This document shows positions 8,244 through 17,569 of a stretch of DNA of 64,000 bases, piece after piece. Every line of letters starts with the position of its first letter. Positions within the stretch are counted from its first letter, which is position 1. This DNA is from Cyclobacteriaceae bacterium YHN15 (lineage in GTDB: Bacteria; Bacteroidota; Bacteroidia; Cytophagales; Cyclobacteriaceae). The notes below the pieces were generated by a model. It searched no databases, had not been told where the DNA came from, and saw only the letters and a list, made by a program, of their open reading frames with translations. Made by a program: the position numbers and the translations under genes. The DNA lies in NCBI GenBank assembly GCA_003797895.1, contig RKQB01000001.1, forward strand, positions 697,822-761,821, read 5' to 3'.

Positions 8244-9884
8244 TCAATTTTCATTGTTTTCCTTTTTCTCTTTGGATTTTATTTTTTCATCCAATGATTT
8301 TTGTATTTCCTCTTCTGAGGGGAAAGGTATTACCACATTAGGCTTATCAAAAAGATTGTTGTCTTTTTCTTCTCTTTTTTTGGGTGTTCGCCAAGAATTA
8401 AAGAGCAACATGTTTGGTTTTTCCTCTTCTCTCCAGACAAAACCCTCCAACTTCTTATCTTCTTCAGCGATTATATGGGGTGGATTAAAAGAACCTTCCG
8501 GTTTTACTAACCAATTGATTTTTTGAATCTGACCATCTTCAAAGTACATCATGATGTTGGCACAGAGCATTTTATTCATTCCCCGAAGAACTGAGTCCCC
8601 TATGACATCAAAATAAATGGATTCTCCATTTCCTTCTACATGAAATCTATTGATTTTACTATCCTTGAAATAACCGGTCATTTTGCGACCTTTGATCTGG
8701 TTAAAATTGCCCAAAGTATCTTTTGTGATATTGAAGGCTCTTCTGTTTAAAAAGGCCCTTTCAATTTCTTCATTGGCAATCATCAGGGTTATGCTATCTG
8801 CTGTTATTTGACTTTTATCATTCCAAAGTACAGGATCTTTGAAGAAATACAGCGTAGAGTCCGCAGTCAGGTAAACAAGGGAATCAGCAATTCCTGAGAT
8901 ATCCGATTTAATCATTTTCGCATTATGAAATGCCAAAAGATATCTTTCTTGCGGAATTTCGCTGTCCTGTGAAACCAATGTGTCTGCAATCATATGAAGC
9001 GTGTCCTTTTCGTTATACTTTCTTACCAAGGCATTGCCATAGATGATGCTGTATTTTCTCTCTTCCCAATACTTACCCTCCTCTCCAAAAATCTCTATTT
9101 CCCTTTCTTTGTTCAACAGACTCACGTTAGTCCTCCCTTCATAATATTTTTCAAGCTCATCATAAAAAAGGACCTCTGCATAAACTTTACTGGTCTCGGT
9201 TTCTACATCACCGTCGTAAAAACGGAACTGTTTTCTTTCAGTATCATAAAAACTTCCTTTTTGGGCATTCAGTTTATCCCCTTCCGCAGAAATAATGTTG
9301 GTCAAACCAAGAGTCTCAACGGTTTTGGGAACAGTCATGTAGATAAGATAATTTGTCTTGAGTGTATAATCCGGATTTATTAGAACAACATCATCGGTAA
9401 ATGTTATTCTTTCTATTTGTGTTTCATAGGTAGCATTTATACTGGTAAGTACATTAGTTGAATCCACCACTTTTCCATCGTTGAAATAGTTGGCAACGCC
9501 TGTTGCTCTGTCATAATCCAAAAAATCAGTGTAAAGTGTAGTGCCTTCATTCTTAAAAACAACATTTGTTCTAAGTTTAGCGATTTTTGTGTAACCATCA
9601 TATTCAGCGTACCTACTGCTGGTCTGCACAGGATCTTTGGTGTCAACAATCCTGACATTTCCATAAAGTTTGGCCTTGTTTTCTGCACGGTAAAAATGAG
9701 CTGAATCACAGTAGATTATAGAATTCTGGTGCTTCATCCGAACATTTTTGATCAATCTTTCAAAACCACTGGCACCCTGCAATAAATCCGCCTGTTGGAT
9801 TTCCAACATATTGCTTTCTTGAGCAAAGGAATTTATCCCTAATAAAAAGAATGAAAATAAAAAGAAAACCTGCTTATTAATCAT
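8244..9884 (-). CDS. OstA/LptA-like periplasmic protein
   Basis: A 546-residue exported protein resembling the OstA-like family of Bacteroidota, related to the beta-jellyroll bridge proteins LptA and LptD that carry lipopolysaccharide to the outer membrane. The start at 9884 gives the signal peptide MINKQVFFLFSFFLLGINSF; the seven extra upstream codons would overlap the promoter. Repeated segments such as IYCDSAHFYRAENKAKLYGN and AEYDGYTKIAKLRTNVVFKN show the OstA repeat pattern of short strands. The C-terminus is very lysine/glutamate rich. It is divergent from tilS across only 49 bases. Confidence 0.85.
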   Translation of the reverse strand: MINKQVFFLFSFFLLGINSFAQESNMLEIQQADLLQGASGFERLIKNVRMKHQNSIIYCDSAHFYRAENKAKLYGNVRIVDTKDPVQTSSRYAEYDGYTKIAKLRTNVVFKNEGTTLYTDFLDYDRATGVANYFNDGKVVDSTNVLTSINATYETQIERITFTDDVVLINPDYTLKTNYLIYMTVPKTVETLGLTNIISAEGDKLNAQKGSFYDTERKQFRFYDGDVETETSKVYAEVLFYDELEKYYEGRTNVSLLNKEREIEIFGEEGKYWEERKYSIIYGNALVRKYNEKDTLHMIADTLVSQDSEIPQERYLLAFHNAKMIKSDISGIADSLVYLTADSTLYFFKDPVLWNDKSQITADSITLMIANEEIERAFLNRRAFNITKDTLGNFNQIKGRKMTGYFKDSKINRFHVEGNGESIYFDVIGDSVLRGMNKMLCANIMMYFEDGQIQKINWLVKPEGSFNPPHIIAEEDKKLEGFVWREEEKPNMLLFNSWRTPKKREEKDNNLFDKPNVVIPFPSEEEIQKSLDEKIKSKEKKENNEN

Positions 9885-9902
9885 TTGGGTAATGGTCAGT
9901 GA

Positions 9903-9910
9903 CAAAATTA
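9903..9910 (-). promoter_or_regulatory. -7 box for the OstA-like gene
   Basis: Minus-strand TAATTTTG matches TAnnTTTG and ends 18 bases before the ATG at 9884. No convincing -33 TTG is visible, so this is tentative. Confidence 0.4.
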
Positions 9911-9921
9911 GCTAAAAATGA

Positions 9922-9929
9922 TATTTTTG
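9922..9929 (+). promoter_or_regulatory. -7 box for tilS, implying a leaderless mRNA
   Basis: TATTTTTG matches TAnnTTTG and ends 4 bases before the tilS ATG at 9934. Transcription would begin at or just before the start codon. A good -33 element is not apparent. Confidence 0.45.
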
Positions 9930-9933
9930 GGTT

Positions 9934-11250
9934 ATGGTAAGTCATTTTATCGAACATATACGTGAAAAAAATATTTTGGATGAAAGTTCTAAATATTTAT
10001 TGGCTCTAAGTGGGGGGATTGATAGCGTGGCTTTGGGTTATCTTTTAATTGAAACCGGAATTGATTTTGAAATTGCACATATCAACTATGGACTAAGGGC
10101 TGAAGAAAGTGATGGGGACGAAGAATTTGTCAATGAACTTGCCTTGTCATGGGGGAAGAAAGTCCATTTTAAAAAAGTCCCTAAACCCACCTTTCAACTG
10201 CAATCCGGTTCAGTACAGATGATAGCCAGAAAGATAAGGTACGATTGGTTTGAGGAATTATTGATTCAGCAAAACCTCAAAGGAGTGATTGTAGCGCATA
10301 ACTTTGATGATCAGATAGAGACTATCTTGCTTAATCTATTAAGAGGTTCTGGTATAGAAGGTGTTTATGGAATGTCTGATAGGAGAGGGAAGGTAATACG
10401 TCCCCTCTTGCCATTTCAGCGGACTCAGATCATGTCTTTCATGGAAGCCAAAGGGTTATCCTGGAGGGAAGACAGCAGCAATGAAAAAATTGAGTATAAA
10501 AGAAATTATCTAAGAAATGAAATTCTACCTCTTTTGGAAGATAAATTTCAAGGAGGTATTTCAATTTTGGATCAAAGTTTCAAAAGAATAAAAGATACCG
10601 GAAAATTATTCTTTCACTTCTTTACAGATTGGAAGGAAAAAAATATCAAGATTGAAAATGATTATCAATATTTAAAAATCCTGGATTTTATCCATCTTCC
10701 GGGAAAACATTCACTTATATTTTATTGGTTAAGAGATTTTGGGTTCAAGTTTTCTGATGTAGCAGACATCATTGATTTACTCGGGAAAAGTAATTCGGGA
10801 AAAGTTTTCTTTTCTGACGAATATATGCTCAATATGGATCGAGAAGTCTTGATTTTGGGTAAAATTGATTTGGGATGGGATCCTGTCACAATCCATCAAG
10901 AAGATATCCAAATCAGCTATAAACATGGGCATTATGATATCCTTCATGTTCGGGATGAGTTTTCGGTGGACAGGAACTCCGAAAATGCAATGTTGGATAT
11001 GGAAAAGCTTGGCTTTCCACTGGTACTAAGGAAATGGGAAGAAGGGGATAGAATTGTTCCATTGGGTATGAAGAATGAGAAAAAAATCTCAGATTTATTA
11101 ATAGATTTGAAAATTCCATTGATTCAAAAGAAAAAAACTGCGGTACTACTTTCAGGCAATGAGGTTGTTTGGGTAGTTGGCTATAGAATAAGCGACAAGT
11201 TTAAATGTGATTCAAACACTCGGAATGTATTTTATATAAAAAGAAAATAA
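9934..11250 (+). CDS. tilS: tRNA(Ile)-lysidine synthase TilS
   Basis: TilS attaches lysine to C34 of the CAU-anticodon tRNA-Ile, changing it to read AUA. The PP-loop ATP site appears as LALSGGIDSVALGYLL near residues 23-38, followed by HINYGLRAEES and HNFDDQIETILLNLLRGSG, all diagnostic. The 438-residue length includes the C-terminal TilS domain (RKWEEGDRIVPLGM). The gene opens with ATG directly after a -7 box. The cyclic-nucleotide-binding gene follows 3 bases after the stop, so the two are probably co-transcribed. Confidence 0.96.
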   Translation: MVSHFIEHIREKNILDESSKYLLALSGGIDSVALGYLLIETGIDFEIAHINYGLRAEESDGDEEFVNELALSWGKKVHFKKVPKPTFQLQSGSVQMIARKIRYDWFEELLIQQNLKGVIVAHNFDDQIETILLNLLRGSGIEGVYGMSDRRGKVIRPLLPFQRTQIMSFMEAKGLSWREDSSNEKIEYKRNYLRNEILPLLEDKFQGGISILDQSFKRIKDTGKLFFHFFTDWKEKNIKIENDYQYLKILDFIHLPGKHSLIFYWLRDFGFKFSDVADIIDLLGKSNSGKVFFSDEYMLNMDREVLILGKIDLGWDPVTIHQEDIQISYKHGHYDILHVRDEFSVDRNSENAMLDMEKLGFPLVLRKWEEGDRIVPLGMKNEKKISDLLIDLKIPLIQKKKTAVLLSGNEVVWVVGYRISDKFKCDSNTRNVFYIKRK

Positions 11251-11253
11251 GTC

Positions 11254-11790
11254 ATGATCAATCCTTTTTCCAGAACTTTTAGTGTTGCTGAATTAGAAAT
11301 TTTTCAGTTTTTGTCCCATGTTATGCTTTTTAGTAAACTTAAGAATATTGAGATGGCCAGGTTTTTACCTGCCTTACATTATAGAAAATATAGAAGAGGA
11401 GAAGTTGTGTTTTTCAGTGGTGATCCCAGTCAGGCTTTGTATGTATTAAAAAGTGGGAGAGTACATCTGACAATTGACATTAAAGATAATTTTGAAATAA
11501 TTCAAGAGGTAAATAAAGGAGAGGCATTCGGTGAAAACTCTCTTTTGGAAAATGTCAATAGAATATATACTGCAGTTGTGGCTTCAGAAGAGTCAGAGTT
11601 GATCGTATTCCCCCATTTTTCAATTCAAGAGGTTTTTGACAATCATCCAATGATTAAAGCCAAAATGATTACTTCCCTTGCTGAATTTTACAATCAGAAC
11701 AATAAAAGACTCTTCAAATCCTACAAAAATTCTTTTGGATTTTTTAATCTTCAAGAAATGTTTGACCGAAACAGTGAAGAAACCAGATAA
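11254..11790 (+). CDS. Cyclic nucleotide-binding domain protein, Crp-like without HTH
   Basis: A 178-residue protein made almost entirely of a cNMP-binding fold: RRGEVVFFSGDPSQALYVLK and KGEAFGENSLLENVNR correspond to the phosphate-binding cassette region of the Crp/Fnr family. The arginine and GE pair of the cassette is only partly kept, so the ligand cannot be stated. The C-terminal 50 residues show no helix-turn-helix, so it is unlikely to be a classical DNA-binding Crp. It follows tilS by 3 bases. A role as a small regulatory or sensor subunit is inference. Confidence 0.75.
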   Translation: MINPFSRTFSVAELEIFQFLSHVMLFSKLKNIEMARFLPALHYRKYRRGEVVFFSGDPSQALYVLKSGRVHLTIDIKDNFEIIQEVNKGEAFGENSLLENVNRIYTAVVASEESELIVFPHFSIQEVFDNHPMIKAKMITSLAEFYNQNNKRLFKSYKNSFGFFNLQEMFDRNSEETR

Positions 11791-11856
11791 TTGTTTTATT
11801 AACTTTTCTATATCATATAGCAACTCCTTCACTACATTTGACAAGTAATCAAGAGT

Positions 11857-11892
11857 ATTGTTTTATTAAATGTCCTTTGTTTAATAACTTAG
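11857..11892 (+). promoter_or_regulatory. Possible promoter for mdh
   Basis: TTG at 11858-11860 and TAACTTAG at 11885-11892 (one mismatch to TAnnTTTG) are 24 bases apart, slightly long. The predicted leader of about 45 bases fits the mdh start at 11940. Confidence 0.35.
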
Positions 11893-11939
11893 CGTCGCTT
11901 TTATAAAAAATGTTATAAACTTTAAATAAATCCATAATC

Positions 11940-12878
11940 ATGACAAAAGTTACCGTAGTAGGTGCCGGAAATGTTGGAGCAACTTGTGCCGATGTTTTAG
12001 CATATAGAGAAATTGCTGAGCAGATAGTTTTGGTTGATATCAAGGAAGGCGTCGCTGAAGGCAAAGCCTTAGATATCTGGCAAAAAGCACCCATCAATCA
12101 ATATGATAGCAGAACTGTAGGCAGCACCAATGACTACAGTAAAACTGCCAACTCTGAGGTGGTCGTAATTACTTCAGGATTGCCAAGAAAACCTGGTATG
12201 ACAAGGGACGATTTGATCGAAACCAATGCAGGAATAGTGAAATCTGTGACTGAAAATGTGGTTAAACATTCTCCAAATGCAATTATTATTGTAGTATCCA
12301 ATCCCTTGGATGTAATGACATATCAGGCACATATTACATCTAAACTTCCAAGAACCAAAGTAATTGGTATGGCTGGGATTTTGGATACTGCCAGATATAG
12401 GGCTTTTATTGCTGAAGAATTGAATATTTCCTCAAAAGAGATTCAGGCTATCCTGATGGGAGGGCACGGAGATACTATGGTCCCTCTTCCAAGATATACT
12501 ACTGTAGCAGGAATTCCAGTTACTGAATTGATCGGTAAAGATAAATTGGACGCCATTATTGAAAGAACCAAATTTGGAGGAGGAGAACTCGTGAAATTGA
12601 TGGGGACATCAGCATGGTATGCTCCGGGTGCCGCTGCTGCTCAAATGGTGGAGGCCATCCTGAAAAACCAAAACAGAGTATTTCCTGTTTGTATCAAACT
12701 CGATGGAGAATACGGTATTGACGATTGCTACTTAGGAGTACCTGTAGTATTGGGCAAAAATGGTGTTGAAAAAGTGATCGAACTGGACTTAAACTCTGAA
12801 GAAAAAGCTTTACTGGAAGTTTCCAGGGGTCATGTTAAGGAAGTTATGAAAGTATTGGATGATTTATCTAAGAAATAA
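11940..12878 (+). CDS. mdh: Malate dehydrogenase, LDH-like type
   Basis: A 312-residue NAD-dependent enzyme that interconverts malate and oxaloacetate in the citric acid cycle. The Rossmann motif GAGNVGATCA starts at residue 8, the NAD-specific aspartate is in VLVDIKEG, and substrate-binding arginines occur in GLPRKPGMTRDD. The catalytic histidine is H176 in GGHGDTMVP. Malate rather than lactate specificity is inferred from the RKPGM loop and the family's distribution. The gene is monocistronic, with a terminator 22 bases after the stop. Confidence 0.96.
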   Translation: MTKVTVVGAGNVGATCADVLAYREIAEQIVLVDIKEGVAEGKALDIWQKAPINQYDSRTVGSTNDYSKTANSEVVVITSGLPRKPGMTRDDLIETNAGIVKSVTENVVKHSPNAIIIVVSNPLDVMTYQAHITSKLPRTKVIGMAGILDTARYRAFIAEELNISSKEIQAILMGGHGDTMVPLPRYTTVAGIPVTELIGKDKLDAIIERTKFGGGELVKLMGTSAWYAPGAAAAQMVEAILKNQNRVFPVCIKLDGEYGIDDCYLGVPVVLGKNGVEKVIELDLNSEEKALLEVSRGHVKEVMKVLDDLSKK

Positions 12879-12900
12879 TCGATCTTTTTGTAAAATTAGG

Positions 12901-12929
12901 AAATCCCGACATAAAAGTCGGGATTTTTT
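12901..12929 (+). terminator. Rho-independent terminator after mdh
   Basis: A 10-base-pair stem, AAATCCCGAC with GTCGGGATTT, encloses the loop ATAAAA and is followed by T residues. Confidence 0.88.
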
Positions 12930-12973
12930 ATTTATTTAGGGTTTAATTCAATTCTTTAAAAAAGGGTAAAATA

Positions 12974-15700
12974 GTGAGCATAAAAAAGTTGATACTGGTT
13001 CTACTCATTATTGTTGGAGTTGCAGGAGGTATATTTTATATTATCAAGAGTGATTTTTTTAGCGTCTCAAAAAATGGATTAAACCTCGTTTCAGCCGAGG
13101 CCATATTTGTTTTTGAAACAAAAGAACCGGTATTGGCATGGAACCAATTGGTGAACCAGCCTATTTGGGAACGTTTGGCAGATCTCCCATCATTTTATCA
13201 GGCCCAAAAGCAAATCATGGCTCTTGACAGTGTTTTGGGAAGGGAAGGGAATCTTGAAAGAGCATTGAGGGGGAATCAATTTGTGGTTTCGATGCATCCC
13301 ATTGGAAGGGAAGAATTTGATTTTCTATATACTATTTCTTTGAAATCCAGCTCGGATTTTGATTTTTTAACAGATCTTGAAAACAATCTCCCACCCCTTT
13401 CCCAAATCAACAAAAGGAGCTATAGCAATGTCACCATAAAGGAATTCCAGAGCCTTGATTTAGAAAGAAACCTAAGCTATACCATTGTCAATAATGTTTT
13501 TGTGGCGAGTTACACCTCCTTCTTGGTGGAAGATGCAATCCGTTATTCCCAAAACAATAACCTTCCGAATTTTAAATCAGAATATAAGCATCTTGTTGAT
13601 GCTTTACCATCTGCAATGGGATTGGGTATATTTCGATTTTCAAGTGAGGGTTTAGCTAAACTGATAACAGGGATTTCAAGGGAAGAGGATCTAAGCATGG
13701 TCAACAGTTTTGCCAGGAGTGGGATTTCTTCCAATCTTGAATTAAGGTTCAGTGACGAAAAAATACTCCTAGGTGGCATTGTTTACTTCAAAGACGGCAA
13801 AGAAATTGATTTCGAAGTTAATTCACAGGATAATATTAAGCCCTTTCAAGACTTTGTCAGTAATAGGACAGCTGTATTACATCAATATAATTTAAATCGT
13901 TTAGAACAATTGACAAAAATTGAAGACCTTGGTTTTCAATTTAAAAGTACTTTAAGTGGGGACATTGAAAAAATCCTTTTAGAAAAGGGATTTCTCGAGA
14001 ATTTGAAAGGAGGTCTTGCCTATTTGCTTTTTGAAGTAATCAACAACGAACCTCAGGACAAGGTACTTTTGTTGCAAACGGATCAAATCGAGCAACAGAT
14101 CAATTTGCTTAAGGAATTTGACCAAGGTCTTGATGAAACATTATCCATAGACCTTCCAATGAATTTTTATTCTCAAAGCGAAATTTTCTTGATTTCAGCG
14201 GAGGAATTTCCAGCTCATATTTTTGGGGGAAGATTCCTTGGTTTTCCGGATACTTACATCACTTCTATCGGCGACCATTTAGTTTTTGCCAATAGCAGTA
14301 AAGCTATGAAGCTCTTTATAGATGATATAAATAATGACAACACTTGGGGTAAGTCCCTTCAGCAAAAAGGACTATTGGATGGAATTTCTTCGAAATCAGG
14401 ATATAATTTCCTGATAAATATTCCCAGGTTTTGGAATTCCATCATTCAGGTCAGCTCCCCAAATTGGCAGGGATTTTTTCAAAAATATGCTCCCCAATTA
14501 AAATCAATAGATCTGGTTTCATTGAACGTAAACAAATCTGAAAAAGATAACCTTGTAGCGATTGAACTTGGCTATAATTTAAACCCTATCAAAAACGTTC
14601 AGGATGTACTTCTTAATGAAAACAAATATGTGCAGTTTGAAAACAGGCTGATTTTTGGACCTGTAAGTGTACAGAACTTTGTGGACAAGAGTTTTGAATT
14701 TGTGGTTCAGGATGAAAATCATAATGTTGTTTTAATCACCTCTGAGGGAGAACTCGTGTTTGATTATCATGTCGATAGCCCTATAGTCAGTGGTATTTTT
14801 CAAGTTGACTATTATAAAAACGGAAAACTTCAGTTGCTTTTTGCCACCGAAAAACAAGTGTATATTATTGACAGATTGGGTAATTTGATAACAGGCTATC
14901 CTGTGAGTTTTCCTGGGGAAAAGATCACTCATCTGAATTTGGTGGATTATAACAATACCAAGGATTATAGATTTTTTGTTGGCACAGAGGAAGGTAATCT
15001 TATTTTGATGGATAAAACAGGAAAGGCGTTGGAAGGTTGGAATCCTAAAAAGACTAATGGGGCTCTTGCAGTTAAACCAGCACATCACCGTATAGCAGGA
15101 GTTGGAGATAGAATGGTAGCCCTTTCTTCCCGAGGTGAGCTTTACTTTTTCAATAGAAGAGGGGAACCTGAACTTGGTTCACCTATCCGCCTTGGAGATG
15201 GATTGATCTCAGATTATATTCTTTTGGAAAGAGGCAGTGCAAAAGAAAGTAGGTTGGTCACTGTAACCAAAGAGGGTGAAGTAGTTCAGGTCAATCTCCA
15301 AGGTGAACTGACCTATAGAAACCAGCTTTTGAGACCGGATAGAGAATGTAAATTCTACCTTATCAAAGATCAAAAAGAGGATCGTTACCTTTTTGTTGTT
15401 CACGAATATAATAAAGTTACTGTCATGGATACGGAGTATAATGCCTTGTTTACTATAGATATTTTCTCTGAATCACTTGATTTTCAGTTTTTTTCCTATG
15501 GATCAGATAAGAATATTTTCGTTATTGTGGATAAAGATCAGGAATTTATATATCTCTATAATCTTGAAGGAAACTTATTGAATACAAGACCGGTCAATGG
15601 AGATCAAAAAATTGAGCTTAAATATTCAGGTAGCCAAAATGAATATACCGTTTATGCCGTATCCGGAAACCGCTTTTCTGAGTATAAACTTCCACTTTAG
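12974..15700 (+). CDS. Membrane-anchored protein with C-terminal beta-propeller-like repeats, unknown function
   Basis: A 908-residue protein that starts with GTG and has one N-terminal membrane segment (LILVLLIIVGVAGGIFYII, about residues 7-25), placing the rest in the periplasm. Residues 40-560 are an uncharacterised domain with DUF3352-like flavour, including repeated phrases about 'LENLKGGLAYLLFEV' and 'TYITSIGDHLVFANS'. Residues 590-890 hold blade-like repeats with glycine-x-leucine turns (DRLGNLITGYPVSFPG, DKTGKALEGWNP, NLEGNLLNTRPV), resembling PQQ or WD-type propellers. No catalytic residues can be named. It stands between the mdh terminator and the mscS promoter, so it is a single-gene unit. 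An outer-membrane assembly role like BamB is possible but unsupported. Confidence 0.7.
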   Translation: MSIKKLILVLLIIVGVAGGIFYIIKSDFFSVSKNGLNLVSAEAIFVFETKEPVLAWNQLVNQPIWERLADLPSFYQAQKQIMALDSVLGREGNLERALRGNQFVVSMHPIGREEFDFLYTISLKSSSDFDFLTDLENNLPPLSQINKRSYSNVTIKEFQSLDLERNLSYTIVNNVFVASYTSFLVEDAIRYSQNNNLPNFKSEYKHLVDALPSAMGLGIFRFSSEGLAKLITGISREEDLSMVNSFARSGISSNLELRFSDEKILLGGIVYFKDGKEIDFEVNSQDNIKPFQDFVSNRTAVLHQYNLNRLEQLTKIEDLGFQFKSTLSGDIEKILLEKGFLENLKGGLAYLLFEVINNEPQDKVLLLQTDQIEQQINLLKEFDQGLDETLSIDLPMNFYSQSEIFLISAEEFPAHIFGGRFLGFPDTYITSIGDHLVFANSSKAMKLFIDDINNDNTWGKSLQQKGLLDGISSKSGYNFLINIPRFWNSIIQVSSPNWQGFFQKYAPQLKSIDLVSLNVNKSEKDNLVAIELGYNLNPIKNVQDVLLNENKYVQFENRLIFGPVSVQNFVDKSFEFVVQDENHNVVLITSEGELVFDYHVDSPIVSGIFQVDYYKNGKLQLLFATEKQVYIIDRLGNLITGYPVSFPGEKITHLNLVDYNNTKDYRFFVGTEEGNLILMDKTGKALEGWNPKKTNGALAVKPAHHRIAGVGDRMVALSSRGELYFFNRRGEPELGSPIRLGDGLISDYILLERGSAKESRLVTVTKEGEVVQVNLQGELTYRNQLLRPDRECKFYLIKDQKEDRYLFVVHEYNKVTVMDTEYNALFTIDIFSESLDFQFFSYGSDKNIFVIVDKDQEFIYLYNLEGNLLNTRPVNGDQKIELKYSGSQNEYTVYAVSGNRFSEYKLPL

Positions 15701-15745
15701 AATATAATTTTTCCTGTTTTGGGTTTATTGAATGTTAATTTTTCA

Positions 15746-15775
15746 TTGAACCATTTTATGATATTGTTACTTTTG
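15746..15775 (+). promoter_or_regulatory. Bacteroidota-type promoter for mscS (first copy)
   Basis: TTG at 15746-15748, a 19-base spacer and TACTTTTG at 15768-15775 match the consensus. The predicted leader to the ATG at 15798 is about 18-20 bases. Confidence 0.7.
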
Positions 15776-15797
15776 CCCTCTAAGAAAATCCATTGAC

Positions 15798-17468
15798 ATG
15801 AGCCAAGTGAATACCAAAGTTTTATTGACCTTATTTCTATTCACCCTTTCAAAGTTAATTTATGGGCAGGTTATTCTTGATGAAAATCAAATACCACTAA
15901 ATAAGGAGGATTTTCAAAATCTAAATACTCCCCATAATACAGCGCTCACTTTTTTTTACAACTTAAGAGAGGATAATTATGATCCAAAAACAGCCTCCGA
16001 AACCCTAAACCTGAATGAAAATAACAGAAAGGATGGGGATAAGTTAGCTATTAAGTTGAAACAAATATTTGATGGAAATGGGATATACGTTAGGTTTTCT
16101 GAAATACCAAATGATGCCTATTTTATAGATACCTTGTATAGCAATCAAGCTAAGTTTTTTTTCGATACTAAAAAATTGCCCTTAGTATATCTTGAAAAAG
16201 TGGGCGAAGAATGGAAATTCAGTGCATTTACTGTATCCCAGATCAATGAAATGCATAAAGAAACCTATCCTTATGGAACTGACAGATTGTTGAATATACT
16301 TCCTAAAATGGGAAATCAAGTGTATTTGGGATTGCATTTTTGGCAATTGGCAGGATTATTTTTATTGATCCTAATTTTATTTGTCTCCCATAAATTGATC
16401 ACTTTTTTATTGGATAAAGTTTTCCTGTATTTATTATCGAAATTGGGCTATGGATATATCGGAGAAAAATATCTTTTGCCTGTGGCAAGAATCACCAGCA
16501 TTTATCTCATCGTTGTACTTTCTTCACTTTTTTTAAGACTTCTCCAGCTTCCTGTCGAGGTAGTAGCTTCTATTCTTAAGTTGCTTAATGCTGCAAAACC
16601 TCTGGTTATCACTATTGTTTTTTATAAAATAGTGGATATTGTTTCTCTTTATTTCTCAAAATTGGCAGAGAAGACAGAATCTACTTTAGATGATCAATTG
16701 GTGCCTTTATTAAGGAAAACCCTGAAGGCATTCGTGGTGATCCTAGGCACCTTGTTTGTTCTCAAAGAGGGTTTGGAGGTAGATATAGTGCCTTTCTTGA
16801 CAGGGCTTTCCATAGGTGGGTTGGCCTTTGCATTGGCGGCACAAGATACCATTAAGAATTTTTTCGGATCAATTATGATCTTTATAGATAAACCTTTCCA
16901 GGTGGGAGATTGGATTACCTCAGGGGATGTGGATGGTACTGTCGAAGAGGTTGGATTTAGATCTACCAGGGTTAGGACTTTTAGGAACTCCGTAATGTAT
17001 ATCCCCAATGGAAAGATTGCTGATGCAACCATTGACAACCATGGTCTGAGACAATACAGGAGATTCTATACAACATTGACTGTTACCTATGATACTCCCC
17101 CTGATTTAGTAGAAGCCTTTGTCCAGGGTTTGAGGAAAATAGTGGAAAATCACCCAGACACCAGAAAAGACGCATTTAATGTATATTTTAATAACCTATC
17201 TGCTTATAGCCAGGACATCATGTTTTATATTTTCTTCCAAGTGGCTACTTGGCAGGAGGAATTAAGATGCAGACATGAAATTTTGGTTCAGATTGTGAAA
17301 TTGGCCAATTCTCTGGGAGTTCGTTTTGCATTTCCTACCCAGACCTTGCATATGGAGAATTTTCCGGAAAAAAAATCTCTGACACCTGTTTACAATCAAG
17401 ATGCCACAGGTTATAGCGAAAAATTACAGGAATTCATGAACAGGGAATTGATAAAGAAAAATGACTGA
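15798..17468 (+). CDS. Small-conductance mechanosensitive channel (MscS family), with exported N-terminal domain
   Basis: A 556-residue inner-membrane channel that opens on membrane tension. A signal sequence (residues 1-24, ending IYGQ) and a roughly 150-residue periplasmic domain precede membrane segments at about 180-200, 225-250 and 265-280. The pore helix and conserved linker read GLSIGGLAFALAAQDTIKNF, followed by the beta-domain entry DKPFQVGDWI and the VEEVGFRSTRVRTF motif. It is longer than E. coli MscS (286 residues) because of the extra N-terminal domain. It has its own promoter and is a single-gene unit converging on the TonB locus. A shorter paralogue lies at 55586-56476. Confidence 0.93.
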   Translation: MSQVNTKVLLTLFLFTLSKLIYGQVILDENQIPLNKEDFQNLNTPHNTALTFFYNLREDNYDPKTASETLNLNENNRKDGDKLAIKLKQIFDGNGIYVRFSEIPNDAYFIDTLYSNQAKFFFDTKKLPLVYLEKVGEEWKFSAFTVSQINEMHKETYPYGTDRLLNILPKMGNQVYLGLHFWQLAGLFLLILILFVSHKLITFLLDKVFLYLLSKLGYGYIGEKYLLPVARITSIYLIVVLSSLFLRLLQLPVEVVASILKLLNAAKPLVITIVFYKIVDIVSLYFSKLAEKTESTLDDQLVPLLRKTLKAFVVILGTLFVLKEGLEVDIVPFLTGLSIGGLAFALAAQDTIKNFFGSIMIFIDKPFQVGDWITSGDVDGTVEEVGFRSTRVRTFRNSVMYIPNGKIADATIDNHGLRQYRRFYTTLTVTYDTPPDLVEAFVQGLRKIVENHPDTRKDAFNVYFNNLSAYSQDIMFYIFFQVATWQEELRCRHEILVQIVKLANSLGVRFAFPTQTLHMENFPEKKSLTPVYNQDATGYSEKLQEFMNRELIKKND

Positions 17469-17487
17469 TGGAATTCATGATTATAAA

Positions 17488-17509
17488 TTTTCAACCGCAC
17501 GGTTGGAAA
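17488..17509. terminator. Weak hairpin between convergent genes
   Basis: TTTTCAACCG and CGGTTGGAAAA pair, with one G-T wobble, around a 2-base centre. It lies between the mscS and 17570 stop codons. There is no long T tract, so termination is uncertain. Confidence 0.4.
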
Positions 17510-17569
17510 AACAATTGAAGATGTTAGGCTGGTTTCTTTTCTGGAATATGAAACTTAACCCGCAAAATA

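Noticed and set aside
8994..9383. A 129-codon plus-strand frame opposite the OstA-like gene
   Set aside because: It is antisense to strongly supported coding sequence and has no domain or initiation signal.
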